Source of the DNA: Paludibacter propionicigenes WB4
GTDB lineage: Bacteria; Bacteroidota; Bacteroidia; Bacteroidales; Paludibacteraceae
Length of the DNA stretch: 64,000 bases
Reading direction: 5' to 3'
Assembly: GCF_000183135.1 (NCBI RefSeq)
Contig: NC_014734.1
Span: 3,621,505 to 3,685,504 of the forward strand
Below are positions 55,741-64,000 of this stretch, piece after piece. Under the pieces are notes generated by a model. The model was not told the origin of the DNA, ran no database searches, and worked only from the letters and a program-made list of their open reading frames with translations. The position numbers and the translations under genes are program-made. Position 1 is the first letter of the stretch; every line of letters begins with the position of its first letter.

Positions 55741-56484
55741 ATGAAAGCAATGATATTCGCCGCGGGGCTCGGCACCAGATTAAAGCCTCTGACAGATTCT
55801 ATTCCTAAGGCTTTGGTACCAATTGTCGGGCAACCTTTGTTGGAGCATGTAATACTGAAACTAAAGACTGCCGGTTTCGACGAAATCATCGTGAATGTCC
55901 ATCACTTTCCCGATCAGATTATTGATTTTCTGAAAGCAAACAATAATTTCGGCATTCGTATCGAGGTGTCGGATGAACGCGATCAGTTGCTTGATACGGG
56001 TGGTGGTATCCGAAAAGCAAAGCATTTTTTCGACGACGGACAACCGTTTTTGGTACACAATGTCGATATTCTGTCGGATGTTGATTTGCAGGAATTGTTC
56101 CAACAGCACCTTGCTGCCGACTCATTGGCTACGCTGGTGGTAAGTAAGCGAGATACTTTTCGCTATTTGTTATTCAATAATGATCAACGCCTTTGTGGCT
56201 GGATTAATGAGAAAACAGGCGAAACCAAACCCATCAGCTTTGATGATATTTCAGGATTTAATAAGCTGGCTTTTGCCGGTATTCAGGTATTGTCGCCCCG
56301 TGTTTTTGAGCTAATGGAGACCCTTGATGCTAAGTTTCCCATCATGGATTTCTATTTGTCCAATGCACAGACTCAGGTAATCAAAGGTTTTATCCCAACC
56401 GATTTTCACATGCTGGATGTCGGGAAGCTGAATGTATTGGATGAGGCGGAGCGGTTTGTTAGAATAGGTACCCCTAACCCCTAA
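55741..56484 (+). CDS. murU: MurU-like sugar-1-phosphate nucleotidyltransferase
   Basis: 247-residue nucleotidyltransferase with the signature MIFAAGLGTRLKPLTDSIPKAL (G-x-G-T-R and K-P/A-L), VHNVDILSD for the metal Asp, and SGFNKLAFAGIQVLSP. Following an AmgK-type kinase, the best fit is MurU (MurNAc-1-P + UTP to UDP-MurNAc), which bypasses fosfomycin-sensitive MurA. A mannose- or glucose-1-P transferase is the alternative. The last residues TPNP and the TAA stop lie in the left arm of the next palindromic repeat. Confidence 0.8.
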   Translation: MKAMIFAAGLGTRLKPLTDSIPKALVPIVGQPLLEHVILKLKTAGFDEIIVNVHHFPDQIIDFLKANNNFGIRIEVSDERDQLLDTGGGIRKAKHFFDDGQPFLVHNVDILSDVDLQELFQQHLAADSLATLVVSKRDTFRYLLFNNDQRLCGWINEKTGETKPISFDDISGFNKLAFAGIQVLSPRVFELMETLDAKFPIMDFYLSNAQTQVIKGFIPTDFHMLDVGKLNVLDEAERFVRIGTPNP

Positions 56485-56593
56485 AGGGGAATCTTAAAAA
56501 ATAGAATCGTCTCCTATAACTTTATATCAAAAGTATAGGAGACGAAATCTTAATGACAATAGTAATTCAGTTCCCCTTTAGGGGTTAGGGGTA
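56469..56593. repeat. REP-like inverted repeat pair between murU and aroC
   Basis: Perfect 23-base inverted repeat (56469-56491 and 56571-56593), arms CCCCTAACCCCTAAAGGGG-like. The left arm supplies the murU stop; the right arm ends 5 bases from the aroC stop. Same general design as the repeat at 55609-55738 but a different sequence. Confidence 0.9.
56508..56544. terminator. Hairpin, probable bidirectional terminator
   Basis: Perfect 11-base stem CGTCTCCTATA (56508-56518) with its complement at 56534-56544, nested inside the REP-like pair and between the convergent murU and aroC genes. The T tracts are poor. Confidence 0.5.
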
Positions 56594-56598
56594 GTAAT

Positions 56599-57663
56599 TT
56601 AATTCTTTGTCAGATACAAATCAATCAGCGTCAAAGCTGCCATCGCTTCAACGATAGGCACTGCGCGGGGCAGCACACAAGGATCGTGACGACCACGTGC
56701 CTCCAGTTCTACTTCGTTGGTGTGAATATCGAGCGTATCTTGTTTCTTCGAAATGGTGGCAACCGGTTTAAATAGTACGCGGAAATAGATATCCTGTCCG
56801 TTGCTGATGCCACCTTGCACGCCGCCCGAATTGTTCGTTTTGGTACTGACCTTGTCGCCGTCTTTTACAAATGAATCGTTCATTTCAGATCCCTTTAAGC
56901 TGACTCCCTCAAAGCCTCGTCCGTAATCAAATCCATGAGTTGCATTGATACTTAGCATGGCCTGAGCCAGTCGTGCTTGTAGTTTATCGAAAATTGGTTC
57001 GCCCAGTCCGACAGGAACACCTTTGATGACGCACGAAATAATTCCCCCGATAGAGTCGCCTTCTTTTTTCAGCTCCTTAATGTACTCAATCATTTTTTCG
57101 GCCACTTCCGGTTGCGGACAACGAACCACATTTGATTCAATAAGTGATAAATCGGCCGTTTCGAAATTCTGACTCATAGCAATGTGTCCGACTTGAGAAG
57201 TGAAAGCGGTAATGTCGATTCCATAATTTTTTAGTGCCAGCTTAGCAATGGCTCCTGCCACCACACGCGATGCTGTCTCGCGAGCTGAACTCCTGCCGCC
57301 TCCACGATGGTCGCGGATTCCATATTTTTGTTGGTATGTAAAGTCGGCATGCGATGGTCGGTACACTTCTTTCAGATGGTCGTAGTCGGAACTGTGTTGG
57401 TTCTCGTTCCAAATAACGAAGGCGATAGGTGTACCGGTACTTTTCCCATCGAAAATTCCTGATAAGAATTCAACTTTATCTCCTTCCTTACGCGGAGTAG
57501 AAATAGCCGACTGCCCGGGGCGACGGCGATTCAGTTCGTTTTGTATGAATGTTTCATCTATTTCTATCCCCGGAGGGCAACCGTCAACAATACCGCCGAT
57601 TCCTTTTCCATGAGACTCGCCAAATGATGTGAAAGTAAATAATTTGCCAATGGTGTTCGACAT
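56599..57663 (-). CDS. aroC: Chorismate synthase
   Basis: 354-residue flavin-dependent enzyme converting 5-enolpyruvylshikimate-3-phosphate to chorismate, the last common step to aromatic amino acids and folate. Motifs: [19 protein letters not shown] (near residue 14), [17 protein letters not shown] (about 117-133) and [17 protein letters not shown] near the end. Normal length. Single gene. Confidence 0.97.
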   Translation of the reverse strand: MSNTIGKLFTFTSFGESHGKGIGGIVDGCPPGIEIDETFIQNELNRRRPGQSAISTPRKEGDKVEFLSGIFDGKSTGTPIAFVIWNENQHSSDYDHLKEVYRPSHADFTYQQKYGIRDHRGGGRSSARETASRVVAGAIAKLALKNYGIDITAFTSQVGHIAMSQNFETADLSLIESNVVRCPQPEVAEKMIEYIKELKKEGDSIGGIISCVIKGVPVGLGEPIFDKLQARLAQAMLSINATHGFDYGRGFEGVSLKGSEMNDSFVKDGDKVSTKTNNSGGVQGGISNGQDIYFRVLFKPVATISKKQDTLDIHTNEVELEARGRHDPCVLPRAVPIVEAMAALTLIDLYLTKN

Positions 57664-57731
57664 TAATCTTCGTTTATAAGTTATAAAGTATGGATTATGA
57701 ATATTTATTACATAATCCGTTGTTCAAGTTA

Positions 57732-57739
57732 CAAAGTTA
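57732..57739 (-). promoter_or_regulatory. Predicted -7 box of aroC
   Basis: TAACTTTG on the minus strand, about 68 bases before the start codon. Confidence 0.5.
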
Positions 57740-57856
57740 TTCAAAAGTTTGAGATATTGTGAACATAAGCTGTCATTCCTATACAACAATGGATATTAAA
57801 TAGCTGCGAAGCAGTTTAATATCCATTGAAAATGTAGTTAGTAATAAGTAAGCTTA

Positions 57857-58474
57857 TTAATGACATCCGCAACCGCTGCCGCAACTTCCGCCGCCGCTCA
57901 TGCTTGCTTCTTCTTCGTCGCCACAACCGCAGCTGCCGCTACTGCATCCGCCGTCGCCACATCCGCAGCCGCTTCCACAACCACCACCCATCAGAGCAGC
58001 AAGTTCTTTTTCAGTAGCTTCGCGAACTTCAAGTACCGAACCTTTGAAATGAAGGTTCTCACCAGCCAACGGATGGTTTAAGTCCACTTTTACATGTGAA
58101 TCGCTTATGCTGACAATCTGTGCATTTACACGGTTTCCTTCACTATCCATCAATGGAACCACATTGCCTTCGAAAATCATCTCTTCGTCAAGTTTACCAT
58201 CAATTTCAAATATAGAACGGTCTAAATCCAGTACACTGTCATCATCGTATTCTCCGTAGGCTTCTTCGCAGTTAATGACAAAGTCAAATTTGTCACCAAC
58301 CTGCATACCAAATAAATTTTCTTCAAATTTTGGTAACATCATGCCTACACCATATACAAAATTTAATGGTTGTTGCTCAGTGGCTTTTTCCATTAATTCC
58401 AATTCTCCTTCTACTTCGCCATCAACGTATAATTCGTATTCTGCCGAAACCGATTTGTTTGCTGTAATTTTCAT
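57857..58474 (-). CDS. slyD: SlyD-like FKBP-type peptidyl-prolyl isomerase with Cys/Gly metal-binding tail
   Basis: 205-residue cytoplasmic prolyl isomerase and chaperone. The FKBP core (about 1-70 and 120-160) is interrupted by the insert-in-flap domain as in SlyD: NFVYGVGMMLPKFEENLFGM, INCEEAYGEYD, LNHPLAGENLHF. The C-terminal about 43 residues are almost only Gly, Cys, Ser and acidic, with nine Cys and a final His (for example GCGSGCGCGDGGC), a likely nickel/zinc-binding tail. E. coli SlyD has a His-rich tail instead. It may deliver metal to enzymes such as hydrogenases (inference). Confidence 0.9.
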   Translation of the reverse strand: MKITANKSVSAEYELYVDGEVEGELELMEKATEQQPLNFVYGVGMMLPKFEENLFGMQVGDKFDFVINCEEAYGEYDDDSVLDLDRSIFEIDGKLDEEMIFEGNVVPLMDSEGNRVNAQIVSISDSHVKVDLNHPLAGENLHFKGSVLEVREATEKELAALMGGGCGSGCGCGDGGCSSGSCGCGDEEEASMSGGGSCGSGCGCH

Positions 58475-58581
58475 TTTATATCTGTTTTGTTTAATAATTT
58501 CTTCTTTATACCAATCACCCTATAATAGTTTTTGCGAGTGAATTGTTCATTTATTTTTGTTAATTGTAAAGTTTGTTTAAA

Positions 58582-61335
58582 TTAGTACCAGGTTATTGGA
58601 GTATTTCCATAACCGCTTTGTTTGTCGTATTTCAAGTCCTGAAGCATGCTGGCATTAACGCCAATTTTGAAGTTATAGGATTTATATGGTCCAAAGGGTA
58701 CCACACTTGCTGTCATTGTCCAGCAGTGCAGATTTCGTATAATGTTCACATTCGTGTACGTAAACTGGTGATTCGGAAAATCGTATGTGGTATTTGCCGA
58801 CAGTTTCCAGTTGTTTGTTAGTGAGATATTACCCGAAAAGCTTAGGTTGTGAGTTAGAGCCATATTATATTCCGTTTTCTTCGGATTCCAGGTGCTGTTA
58901 GCGTATGTTACACTGTAATTGATATTGATGCTCCACGGGATAGTCACTTTTTGATAACCTTCGGAGTCTTTCGCTAACGCTTTCTTGTCTTTTTCAGCAT
59001 CCGTTTTAGTTTGATTTTTTAAATCTGTTGTTGGCGTAAGATTGGCGTCTGTATTGTTAGATTTAGTGCTGTCTTCTTTTTTCTTCTTGTCTTTCTTCTT
59101 GAACGTTTCGTTATTCAGCGTATAACTGTAAGAAGTTCCGGTACCCATAAAACGAGGTAGCTTGCCATGTTCCCAACGGAGTTTGTTGACTCTTATACCC
59201 GCAGTGTTTGTGCTGTTGGGAGCATACATATAAGGATCAAACATTCCACTCAGGCTTAGACTCTGACTTTTTCCTGCTTTTATGCGCAGACCTACGTTCA
59301 GCATCGACCATTGCATGGAGTCAGCAGCCATATTGTACGATCCGCTAACGGAGAAATTATCAATCAGACTTATTACTTTGAATTTTGAAGTAGTGGTAGT
59401 ATCTTTCTCGCTTTTAAGCACTTTCATTTCCAAATTGTTGGTCAAAGAGAAACTGATATTTCCTGATTTACCTGTACCCGGAGCGCCGTATAAGCTATTC
59501 ATATAATGTGAGTATTGAACTACCTGATCATGCTGTACTGCTGCATTGGCAGGTATTATATAAGATCCGTAGTATCCCCAGGTAGCTGCTCCAAAATCCG
59601 GAGCGTAACTGAATCCAACTGTAGGTGTCATTACGTGTCTTATGGCAACTATTTTATTACCTGTGAGCTTGTTAAAAAACGGAAGCGGGGTGTACATTCC
59701 ATAAACTTTAGTAGATGCAGAAACTCCCATGTTGAAATCGTACACTCTATTAAATCCTGAAACAGTATCTGTTTTTACCCGCTGATTGGTCTCATCCCAA
59801 CTTTGATTTACCGATTGAAGGTACCAGCGCTCGTTATAATTGAACGAAGGAGAAACGTTTATGTATTTTAGAACATTGAAAGTAGCACTGATAGGAATAC
59901 TGTGTTTCATGCCGTTTTTCCAGTCTTTTGAGAAAGATGAAGTCAAGAGCTTATTTTCTTTCGTTCGGATACTATTCGCAAATGTACCATTGTATGACAT
60001 GGAAATTTTTTCGTACCAACGCTCATTTCCGGCAGCATTTTTTCGTTTGAAAGGATAGATGCGGCTCATTGACACACTAATGTTTGGCAACGATAAGTCG
60101 AGCATGGAATCACGGGTACTTTGCGCAGCATTCATACTTCCTGAAATATTAAACGGACTTTCGGGGAATCGCTTGGTGAATGATATGCTTGAGCTTTTAG
60201 TACTTTGTGAGTTTATCTCCGGGCGATAATAGTTGTCAATATTATTTCGGTTGTACCCGCTTGTACTGAAGTTTACGCTTGTTGAGAAATTGAAATACGG
60301 ATTTGCTTTAGCGTCCTGAGAGTGCGACCAAACAATGCTCATGCTGGGCATTTTACTATAGTTGGGTAGCTCTTTCTCTCCTGTAACATCCTCGCGGTAA
60401 CTAAAATTAAAAGAACCGCTATATTTGTATCGTTTAATGTATTTGGAGTTTGCATAAAAAGCCCATGTTCCCTTGGTATATATATCGCCCTTTACTTCCA
60501 AATCGGCATAATCACTGATAGCAAAGTAATAACCTCCTCCCATCAGTCCAAATCCTCTGGTTTGTTCGTCTCTGAATGTAGGCATAACAATTCCGGATGA
60601 ATATTTATCCGTAAATGGGAAAAAACCGAAAGGAATTGCAATTGGCAGAGGTACATCTTCTACTACCAGATAGGCCGGTCCCGAAACAACATATTTTCCG
60701 GTCTTAACTTTCCCTCTTGTAAGGTCCATGTAAAAGTCAGGATGTTCGTGGTTATCGCAGGTCGTGTATTTTCCGTCCGTTATACACAGAATGTCATTAT
60801 CCACTTTTTTTGTTTTATCGCTGACAATGTAGCCCTCGCCTTGTTTTGTAACTGCTTGTCTGATAAATCCCTTTTTCGTTTTTAAATTGTAGGTCAGTTC
60901 TTTGGATGAGTATTCCGTGCTACCTTCGGCAAATACAGGTTCTCCGATTTTTTTACCGACACTATCCGTCTTTCCGTGCGCGAAGACGATACTGCTGTCC
61001 ATCTTAACCCGTACAAAGTCCGCTTTTAAATTAATGTTCTTGTATTTTATATCGCTTTGTCCATGCAGAAAACCTGTTCCATTGCCTAATAAAACAATAG
61101 AGTCCTGGGCACTATAGGTAATTTTGGCATCAATCTGATTGGGTTTGACTTTTTTTGTTACTGTCTTTACTGTATCCCGGGAATTCCTTATACTATCGTT
61201 TATGTGCTTTATTAGGTCGCTTTTATTGGGCACAGCTTTCTCCTGACTGAACCCCATGAAGGTAGAAGTCAGACAAAAAATGAAAAGCAGGTTCAGACGT
61301 GCTATGTTGAAATGTAATCGGTTACAGATTTGCAT
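58582..61335 (-). CDS. lptD: LPS-assembly protein LptD, Bacteroidota type
   Basis: 917-residue outer-membrane protein that inserts LPS into the outer leaflet with LptE. A signal peptide (about 1-30) and an OstA/LptA-like periplasmic jelly roll (about 55-220, QDSIVLLGNGTGFLHGQSDI, STEYSSKELTYNLKTKKG) come first. The LptD barrel follows (PLPIAIPFGFFPFTDKYSSGIVMP, GLMGGGYYFAISDYADLEV), with a Lys/Asp-rich extracellular loop (about 765-800, KKKDKKKKEDSTKSNN). Two Cys (CITDGKYTTC) resemble the disulfide cysteines of LptD. Divergent from the amidase gene. Confidence 0.9.
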   Translation of the reverse strand: MQICNRLHFNIARLNLLFIFCLTSTFMGFSQEKAVPNKSDLIKHINDSIRNSRDTVKTVTKKVKPNQIDAKITYSAQDSIVLLGNGTGFLHGQSDIKYKNINLKADFVRVKMDSSIVFAHGKTDSVGKKIGEPVFAEGSTEYSSKELTYNLKTKKGFIRQAVTKQGEGYIVSDKTKKVDNDILCITDGKYTTCDNHEHPDFYMDLTRGKVKTGKYVVSGPAYLVVEDVPLPIAIPFGFFPFTDKYSSGIVMPTFRDEQTRGFGLMGGGYYFAISDYADLEVKGDIYTKGTWAFYANSKYIKRYKYSGSFNFSYREDVTGEKELPNYSKMPSMSIVWSHSQDAKANPYFNFSTSVNFSTSGYNRNNIDNYYRPEINSQSTKSSSISFTKRFPESPFNISGSMNAAQSTRDSMLDLSLPNISVSMSRIYPFKRKNAAGNERWYEKISMSYNGTFANSIRTKENKLLTSSFSKDWKNGMKHSIPISATFNVLKYINVSPSFNYNERWYLQSVNQSWDETNQRVKTDTVSGFNRVYDFNMGVSASTKVYGMYTPLPFFNKLTGNKIVAIRHVMTPTVGFSYAPDFGAATWGYYGSYIIPANAAVQHDQVVQYSHYMNSLYGAPGTGKSGNISFSLTNNLEMKVLKSEKDTTTTSKFKVISLIDNFSVSGSYNMAADSMQWSMLNVGLRIKAGKSQSLSLSGMFDPYMYAPNSTNTAGIRVNKLRWEHGKLPRFMGTGTSYSYTLNNETFKKKDKKKKEDSTKSNNTDANLTPTTDLKNQTKTDAEKDKKALAKDSEGYQKVTIPWSININYSVTYANSTWNPKKTEYNMALTHNLSFSGNISLTNNWKLSANTTYDFPNHQFTYTNVNIIRNLHCWTMTASVVPFGPYKSYNFKIGVNASMLQDLKYDKQSGYGNTPITWY

Positions 61336-61367
61336 CCGGTAAGGGTATGGTTTTCTAAATTAGGCCG

Positions 61368-61375
61368 CAAATTTA
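61368..61375 (-). promoter_or_regulatory. Predicted -7 box of lptD
   Basis: TAAATTTG on the minus strand, 33 bases before the lptD start codon. Confidence 0.5.
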
Positions 61376-61471
61376 CTGAAAAAAAAGTACTCTCATTTAC
61401 TTGTAATCTTTTTTTATGAATAATTTGAAAATTTACCACTTCATTTCGCATTATAAACAGGATAAAAACAT

Positions 61472-61479
61472 TACTTTTG
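61472..61479 (+). promoter_or_regulatory. Predicted -7 box of the amidase-mlaD pair
   Basis: TACTTTTG, 46 bases before the ATG at 61525; it rules out the in-frame TTG at 61477 as start. Confidence 0.55.
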
Positions 61480-61524
61480 CAACAATTATTACAACCAAAT
61501 CCTTTTTTATTTAACGAAGTTTTT

Positions 61525-62799
61525 ATGAAATTTATCAAAAAGTATTTTATTGTACGTCAGTGCTATATGATGTTATTTGGACTTTTTGTCCTTACTCCTT
61601 TGATAGCACAGGATGCTAAATTTACTGTGGTGCTTGATGCAGGACATGGAGGTCATGACCCCGGGGCGATGGGTGCTTTTTCACGGGAAAAAGACATTAA
61701 TTTAGCTATTGAGTTGTATCTGGGATCATTGATTGAGCAAAACTTCAAAGACGTAAAAGTAGTATATACCCGTAAGACTGATAAATACCTTACTCTCCAA
61801 GAACGAGCCGACATTGTGAATGATCATCATGCCGATTTGTTTATCTGCGTTCACACGAACTCCTCAACCAGTCCTGCTGCATTCGGAACTGAAACATTTA
61901 CACTCGGGTTGGCTAAATCTAAAGCTAATTTAGATGTGGCTATGCGTGAAAACTCGGTAATTTTGCTTGAGGAAGACTACCGCTCGAAGTATAAGGGTTT
62001 TGATCCTAAATCGGTTGATTCCTACATAATGTTTGAATTTATGCAGGATAAATATATTGACAAGAGTGTAGAATTCTCATCGGCTGTTCAAAAGCAATTT
62101 GTAAGTTATGGTGGACGCGCTGATCATGGAGTTCGTCAAGCCGGTTTTTGGGTCTTACACCGTTCTGCCTGTCCAAGTGTTTTGGTCGAAGTCGGTTTTA
62201 TCTCAAATCCTGCCGAGGAACGGTTTTTGATGAGTGAACAGGGACAGAAGCAAATGGCAACGGCTATTTATAATGCATTTGTTGATTATAAAAGAGGACA
62301 TGATAAGAAATCGGGAAGGCAAGGTCCGGTAGTTTCTAAAATAGAGCCACCAGCTCAAAATGTAGAACCTCAACCTACAAGGACAACACCTAAAGTAACT
62401 GAGGCTCCAAAAGGAGATGATCAGGAAACGGTCAGAAAACCACGGGTAACTGAAGCTGCAATTCAGAAACCGACAGAGTCTTCTAAGAGTTCTAATGTGA
62501 TGAAACCAACCAATATTGCTTCAGAGCAGGTAAATGAAGGTGGCGTTGTTTTTAAAGTGCAATTATTCGCATCAAGAGTTGAATTGGGAAAAGATGCGCC
62601 TGATTTCAAAGGTGTTCCGGGTATTGAGCTTTTTACCGAAAACAGATATTTTAAGTACACCCTGGGAGCTGAGACAGATTACGCTAAAATTGAGAAAGTT
62701 CGAAGATCAATACTGTCTAAATTTCCCGATGCTTTTATCATTGCATTTCAGGGTGATAGAAAGTTGACAGCCAAAGAGGTTTCCAGGCTAACTAAATAA
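61525..62799 (+). CDS. N-acetylmuramoyl-L-alanine amidase (Amidase_3) with SPOR-like C-terminal domain
   Basis: 424 residues from the ATG at 61525. After the signal peptide (ends near LIAQ) the zinc amidase domain (about 34-265) shows VLDAGHGGHDPGAMG (Zn His), REKDINLAIE (Zn Glu), CVHTNSS (Zn His) and VLVEVGFISNPAEERFL (catalytic Glu). It cuts the peptide stem from MurNAc in peptidoglycan. A Pro/Thr/Lys-rich linker (about 270-345) leads to a SPOR-like domain (about 347-418, FKVQLFASRVEL) that would bind denuded glycan strands at the septum. Upstream of mlaD by 46 bases. Confidence 0.93.
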   Translation: MKFIKKYFIVRQCYMMLFGLFVLTPLIAQDAKFTVVLDAGHGGHDPGAMGAFSREKDINLAIELYLGSLIEQNFKDVKVVYTRKTDKYLTLQERADIVNDHHADLFICVHTNSSTSPAAFGTETFTLGLAKSKANLDVAMRENSVILLEEDYRSKYKGFDPKSVDSYIMFEFMQDKYIDKSVEFSSAVQKQFVSYGGRADHGVRQAGFWVLHRSACPSVLVEVGFISNPAEERFLMSEQGQKQMATAIYNAFVDYKRGHDKKSGRQGPVVSKIEPPAQNVEPQPTRTTPKVTEAPKGDDQETVRKPRVTEAAIQKPTESSKSSNVMKPTNIASEQVNEGGVVFKVQLFASRVELGKDAPDFKGVPGIELFTENRYFKYTLGAETDYAKIEKVRRSILSKFPDAFIIAFQGDRKLTAKEVSRLTK

Positions 62800-62845
62800 C
62801 CGACTACTCTATAGATTTATCGGAAGTATTACTAAAAAACAAAGA

Positions 62846-63757
62846 ATGAAGAAAAATTATTTTACACGCGAAGTAAAAGTAGGTATAATGGCTATTGTAG
62901 CAATTTTTGTGTTGTATTTCGGATTGAACTTTCTGAAAGGAATCAGCATATTTACCCCTGTAAGCTATTATTATGGTTCCTACGAGAATCTTGGAGGTTT
63001 GGTTCCATCGACCCCCGTTTATGTAAAAGGATATAAAGTTGGTCAGGTTGAAAAGATAAGCTACGATTTTTCGAAACAGAAATCATTCGTCATAAAGATT
63101 TCTGTATCTAAAGATATAAAGTTGCCAAAAGGCGCAAAGATGGAACTTTATGATGAAGGTATAATGGGAGGTAAGGCTGTTCAGTTGGTATATGCACCTA
63201 TAACACCAACGCAGGCGATGTATGAGCCCGGTGATACCATAGAGTCTAAAGTTGGTTTAGGGTTGATGGCACAGCTGTCTGGTGATTTGGTACCCAAGAT
63301 TGAAAGCATCTCCTTGCAGGCTGATTCGCTGATTCGCTCAGTACGTGTTTTAGTCGAGAATAAAGATCTCACTAAAAGCCTTTCATCAATTGAGCATACT
63401 ACGGCTAATTTAGCCGTCAGTTCCTCGCAACTAAAGAAAATGATGAACAACGAAGTGCCTCGTATTTTAAGCGATGTAAATGTCGTGACGTCCGATTTTA
63501 AACTGATAAGCGGTAATTTAAAAAAGATAGATTATGCAGCCACATTTGCCAGCGTAAATCACACTATTTCCAACCTCAGTTTGATAACCGATAAAATTAA
63601 TAATTCTGAAGGTACACTTGGAATGTTGTTGAATAATAAAGATCTGTATATCAACTTGTCGAATACAGCTGCAAGTTCCGATAAACTCTTAATAGATTTA
63701 CAGAAAAATCCAAAACGATATGTTCATTTTTCGCTCTTTGGAAGTAAGACTAAATAG
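62846..63757 (+). CDS. mlaD: MlaD/MCE family lipid transport protein
   Basis: 303 residues: one N-terminal membrane anchor (about 10-28), a single MCE domain (about 35-115, YENLGGLVPSTPVYVKGYKVGQVEKI) and a helical C-terminal part (about 140-290). Family knowledge: MlaD hexamers bridge the periplasm and carry phospholipids with the MlaFE ABC transporter; those partner genes are not in the window. Probably co-transcribed with the amidase. A terminator follows. Confidence 0.9.
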   Translation: MKKNYFTREVKVGIMAIVAIFVLYFGLNFLKGISIFTPVSYYYGSYENLGGLVPSTPVYVKGYKVGQVEKISYDFSKQKSFVIKISVSKDIKLPKGAKMELYDEGIMGGKAVQLVYAPITPTQAMYEPGDTIESKVGLGLMAQLSGDLVPKIESISLQADSLIRSVRVLVENKDLTKSLSSIEHTTANLAVSSSQLKKMMNNEVPRILSDVNVVTSDFKLISGNLKKIDYAATFASVNHTISNLSLITDKINNSEGTLGMLLNNKDLYINLSNTAASSDKLLIDLQKNPKRYVHFSLFGSKTK

Positions 63758-63823
63758 TATTCTTATTTTTACGCATTCTAAATAACGAAACAGACAAAAA
63801 AAAATATATTTCAATATTTTAAT

Positions 63824-63861
63824 AGCCGAAACCTTTTGTTAACAAGTGTTTCGGCTTTTTT
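63824..63861 (+). terminator. Rho-independent terminator after mlaD
   Basis: 9-base stem AGCCGAAAC (63824-63832) with its complement at 63848-63856, followed by five T's. The remaining 140 bases to the window end are AT-rich and hold no gene I can support. Confidence 0.8.
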
Positions 63862-64000
63862 AGCCCCTATATTTTCAAATATGCTATCAATTTGATAAGC
63901 GCTTTATAATCAACGGTATTACAAACGTGTTACAATTAACTGTTTGTAAATCAGTAGATTTATCTAATGTTCTGATATTAAAAACGATGATAATGATTAA

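Noticed and set aside
63862..64000. Possible origin of replication or dnaA leader at the window end
   Set aside because: The stretch is AT-rich but I found no convincing DnaA boxes, and no dnaA start is visible.

Overview
The window is from a Bacteroidota chromosome, most likely order Bacteroidales. The evidence is a SusC/SusD starch-uptake operon, a type IX secretion (T9SS) sorting domain on the secreted amylase, gldF, lipoproteins with short TSC/SSC/TAC lipoboxes, A/C-rich leaders without a strong Shine-Dalgarno, and many copies of the Bacteroidota -7 box TAnnTTTG ahead of genes. The combination resembles Paludibacter-type anaerobes, but the sequence alone does not fix the genus. Base composition is moderate (about 40% G+C by eye), with one distinctly AT-rich gene at 42.4-43.1 kb.

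Layout. 0-2 kb: the end of a probable dCMP deaminase and a C-terminal processing protease. 1.9-16 kb: a starch/maltodextrin utilisation locus. A SusC-SusD-SusE-like-SusE/F-like operon and a T9SS-exported GH13 amylase lie on the minus strand. A LacI-type regulator, an SLC45-type sugar transporter and a truncated GH65 maltose phosphorylase-like gene lie on the plus strand. A perfect LacI-type operator palindrome sits midway between the two divergent promoters. 16-30 kb: a DUF4153 membrane protein, a DMP19-like protein, kdsB with an Lnb/DUF4105 protein, a Crp/Fnr regulator, a TPR protein, a PagL-like outer-membrane deacylase, gldF, surE, a small membrane protein, lpxB and ptb. 30-41 kb: two tandem 1,075-residue DUF2723 (TMEM260-like GT-C) proteins, then a polysaccharide deacetylase, a DUF2851 protein and an Ig-like lipoprotein. 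41-49 kb: nhaA, a methyltransferase, a thioesterase with dinB, a DUF1304 protein, hisC-hisD with a HAD phosphatase, and tRNA-Pro(CGG). 49-57.7 kb: an orphan lipoprotein, pgi, gpsA, lysS, an AmgK-like kinase fused to a RapZ C-terminal domain, MurU and aroC. 57.8-64 kb: a SlyD-like isomerase, LptD, an N-acetylmuramoyl-L-alanine amidase with a SPOR-like tail, and MlaD.

Two themes recur. The first is envelope biogenesis: Kdo activation, lipid A synthesis, lipid A and lipoprotein acyl editing, LPS export, phospholipid transport, peptidoglycan cleavage and amino-sugar salvage. The second is a set of intergenic palindromic and tandem repeats, some of which supply the stop codon and last residues of the adjacent gene.

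The observations I rate highest are the AmgK-RapZ(C) fusion beside MurU, palindromic repeat arms used as gene 3' ends at that locus, the decayed 3' end of the starch locus (a SusF-type fossil) together with the truncated GH65 gene, and the tandem DUF2723 pair.
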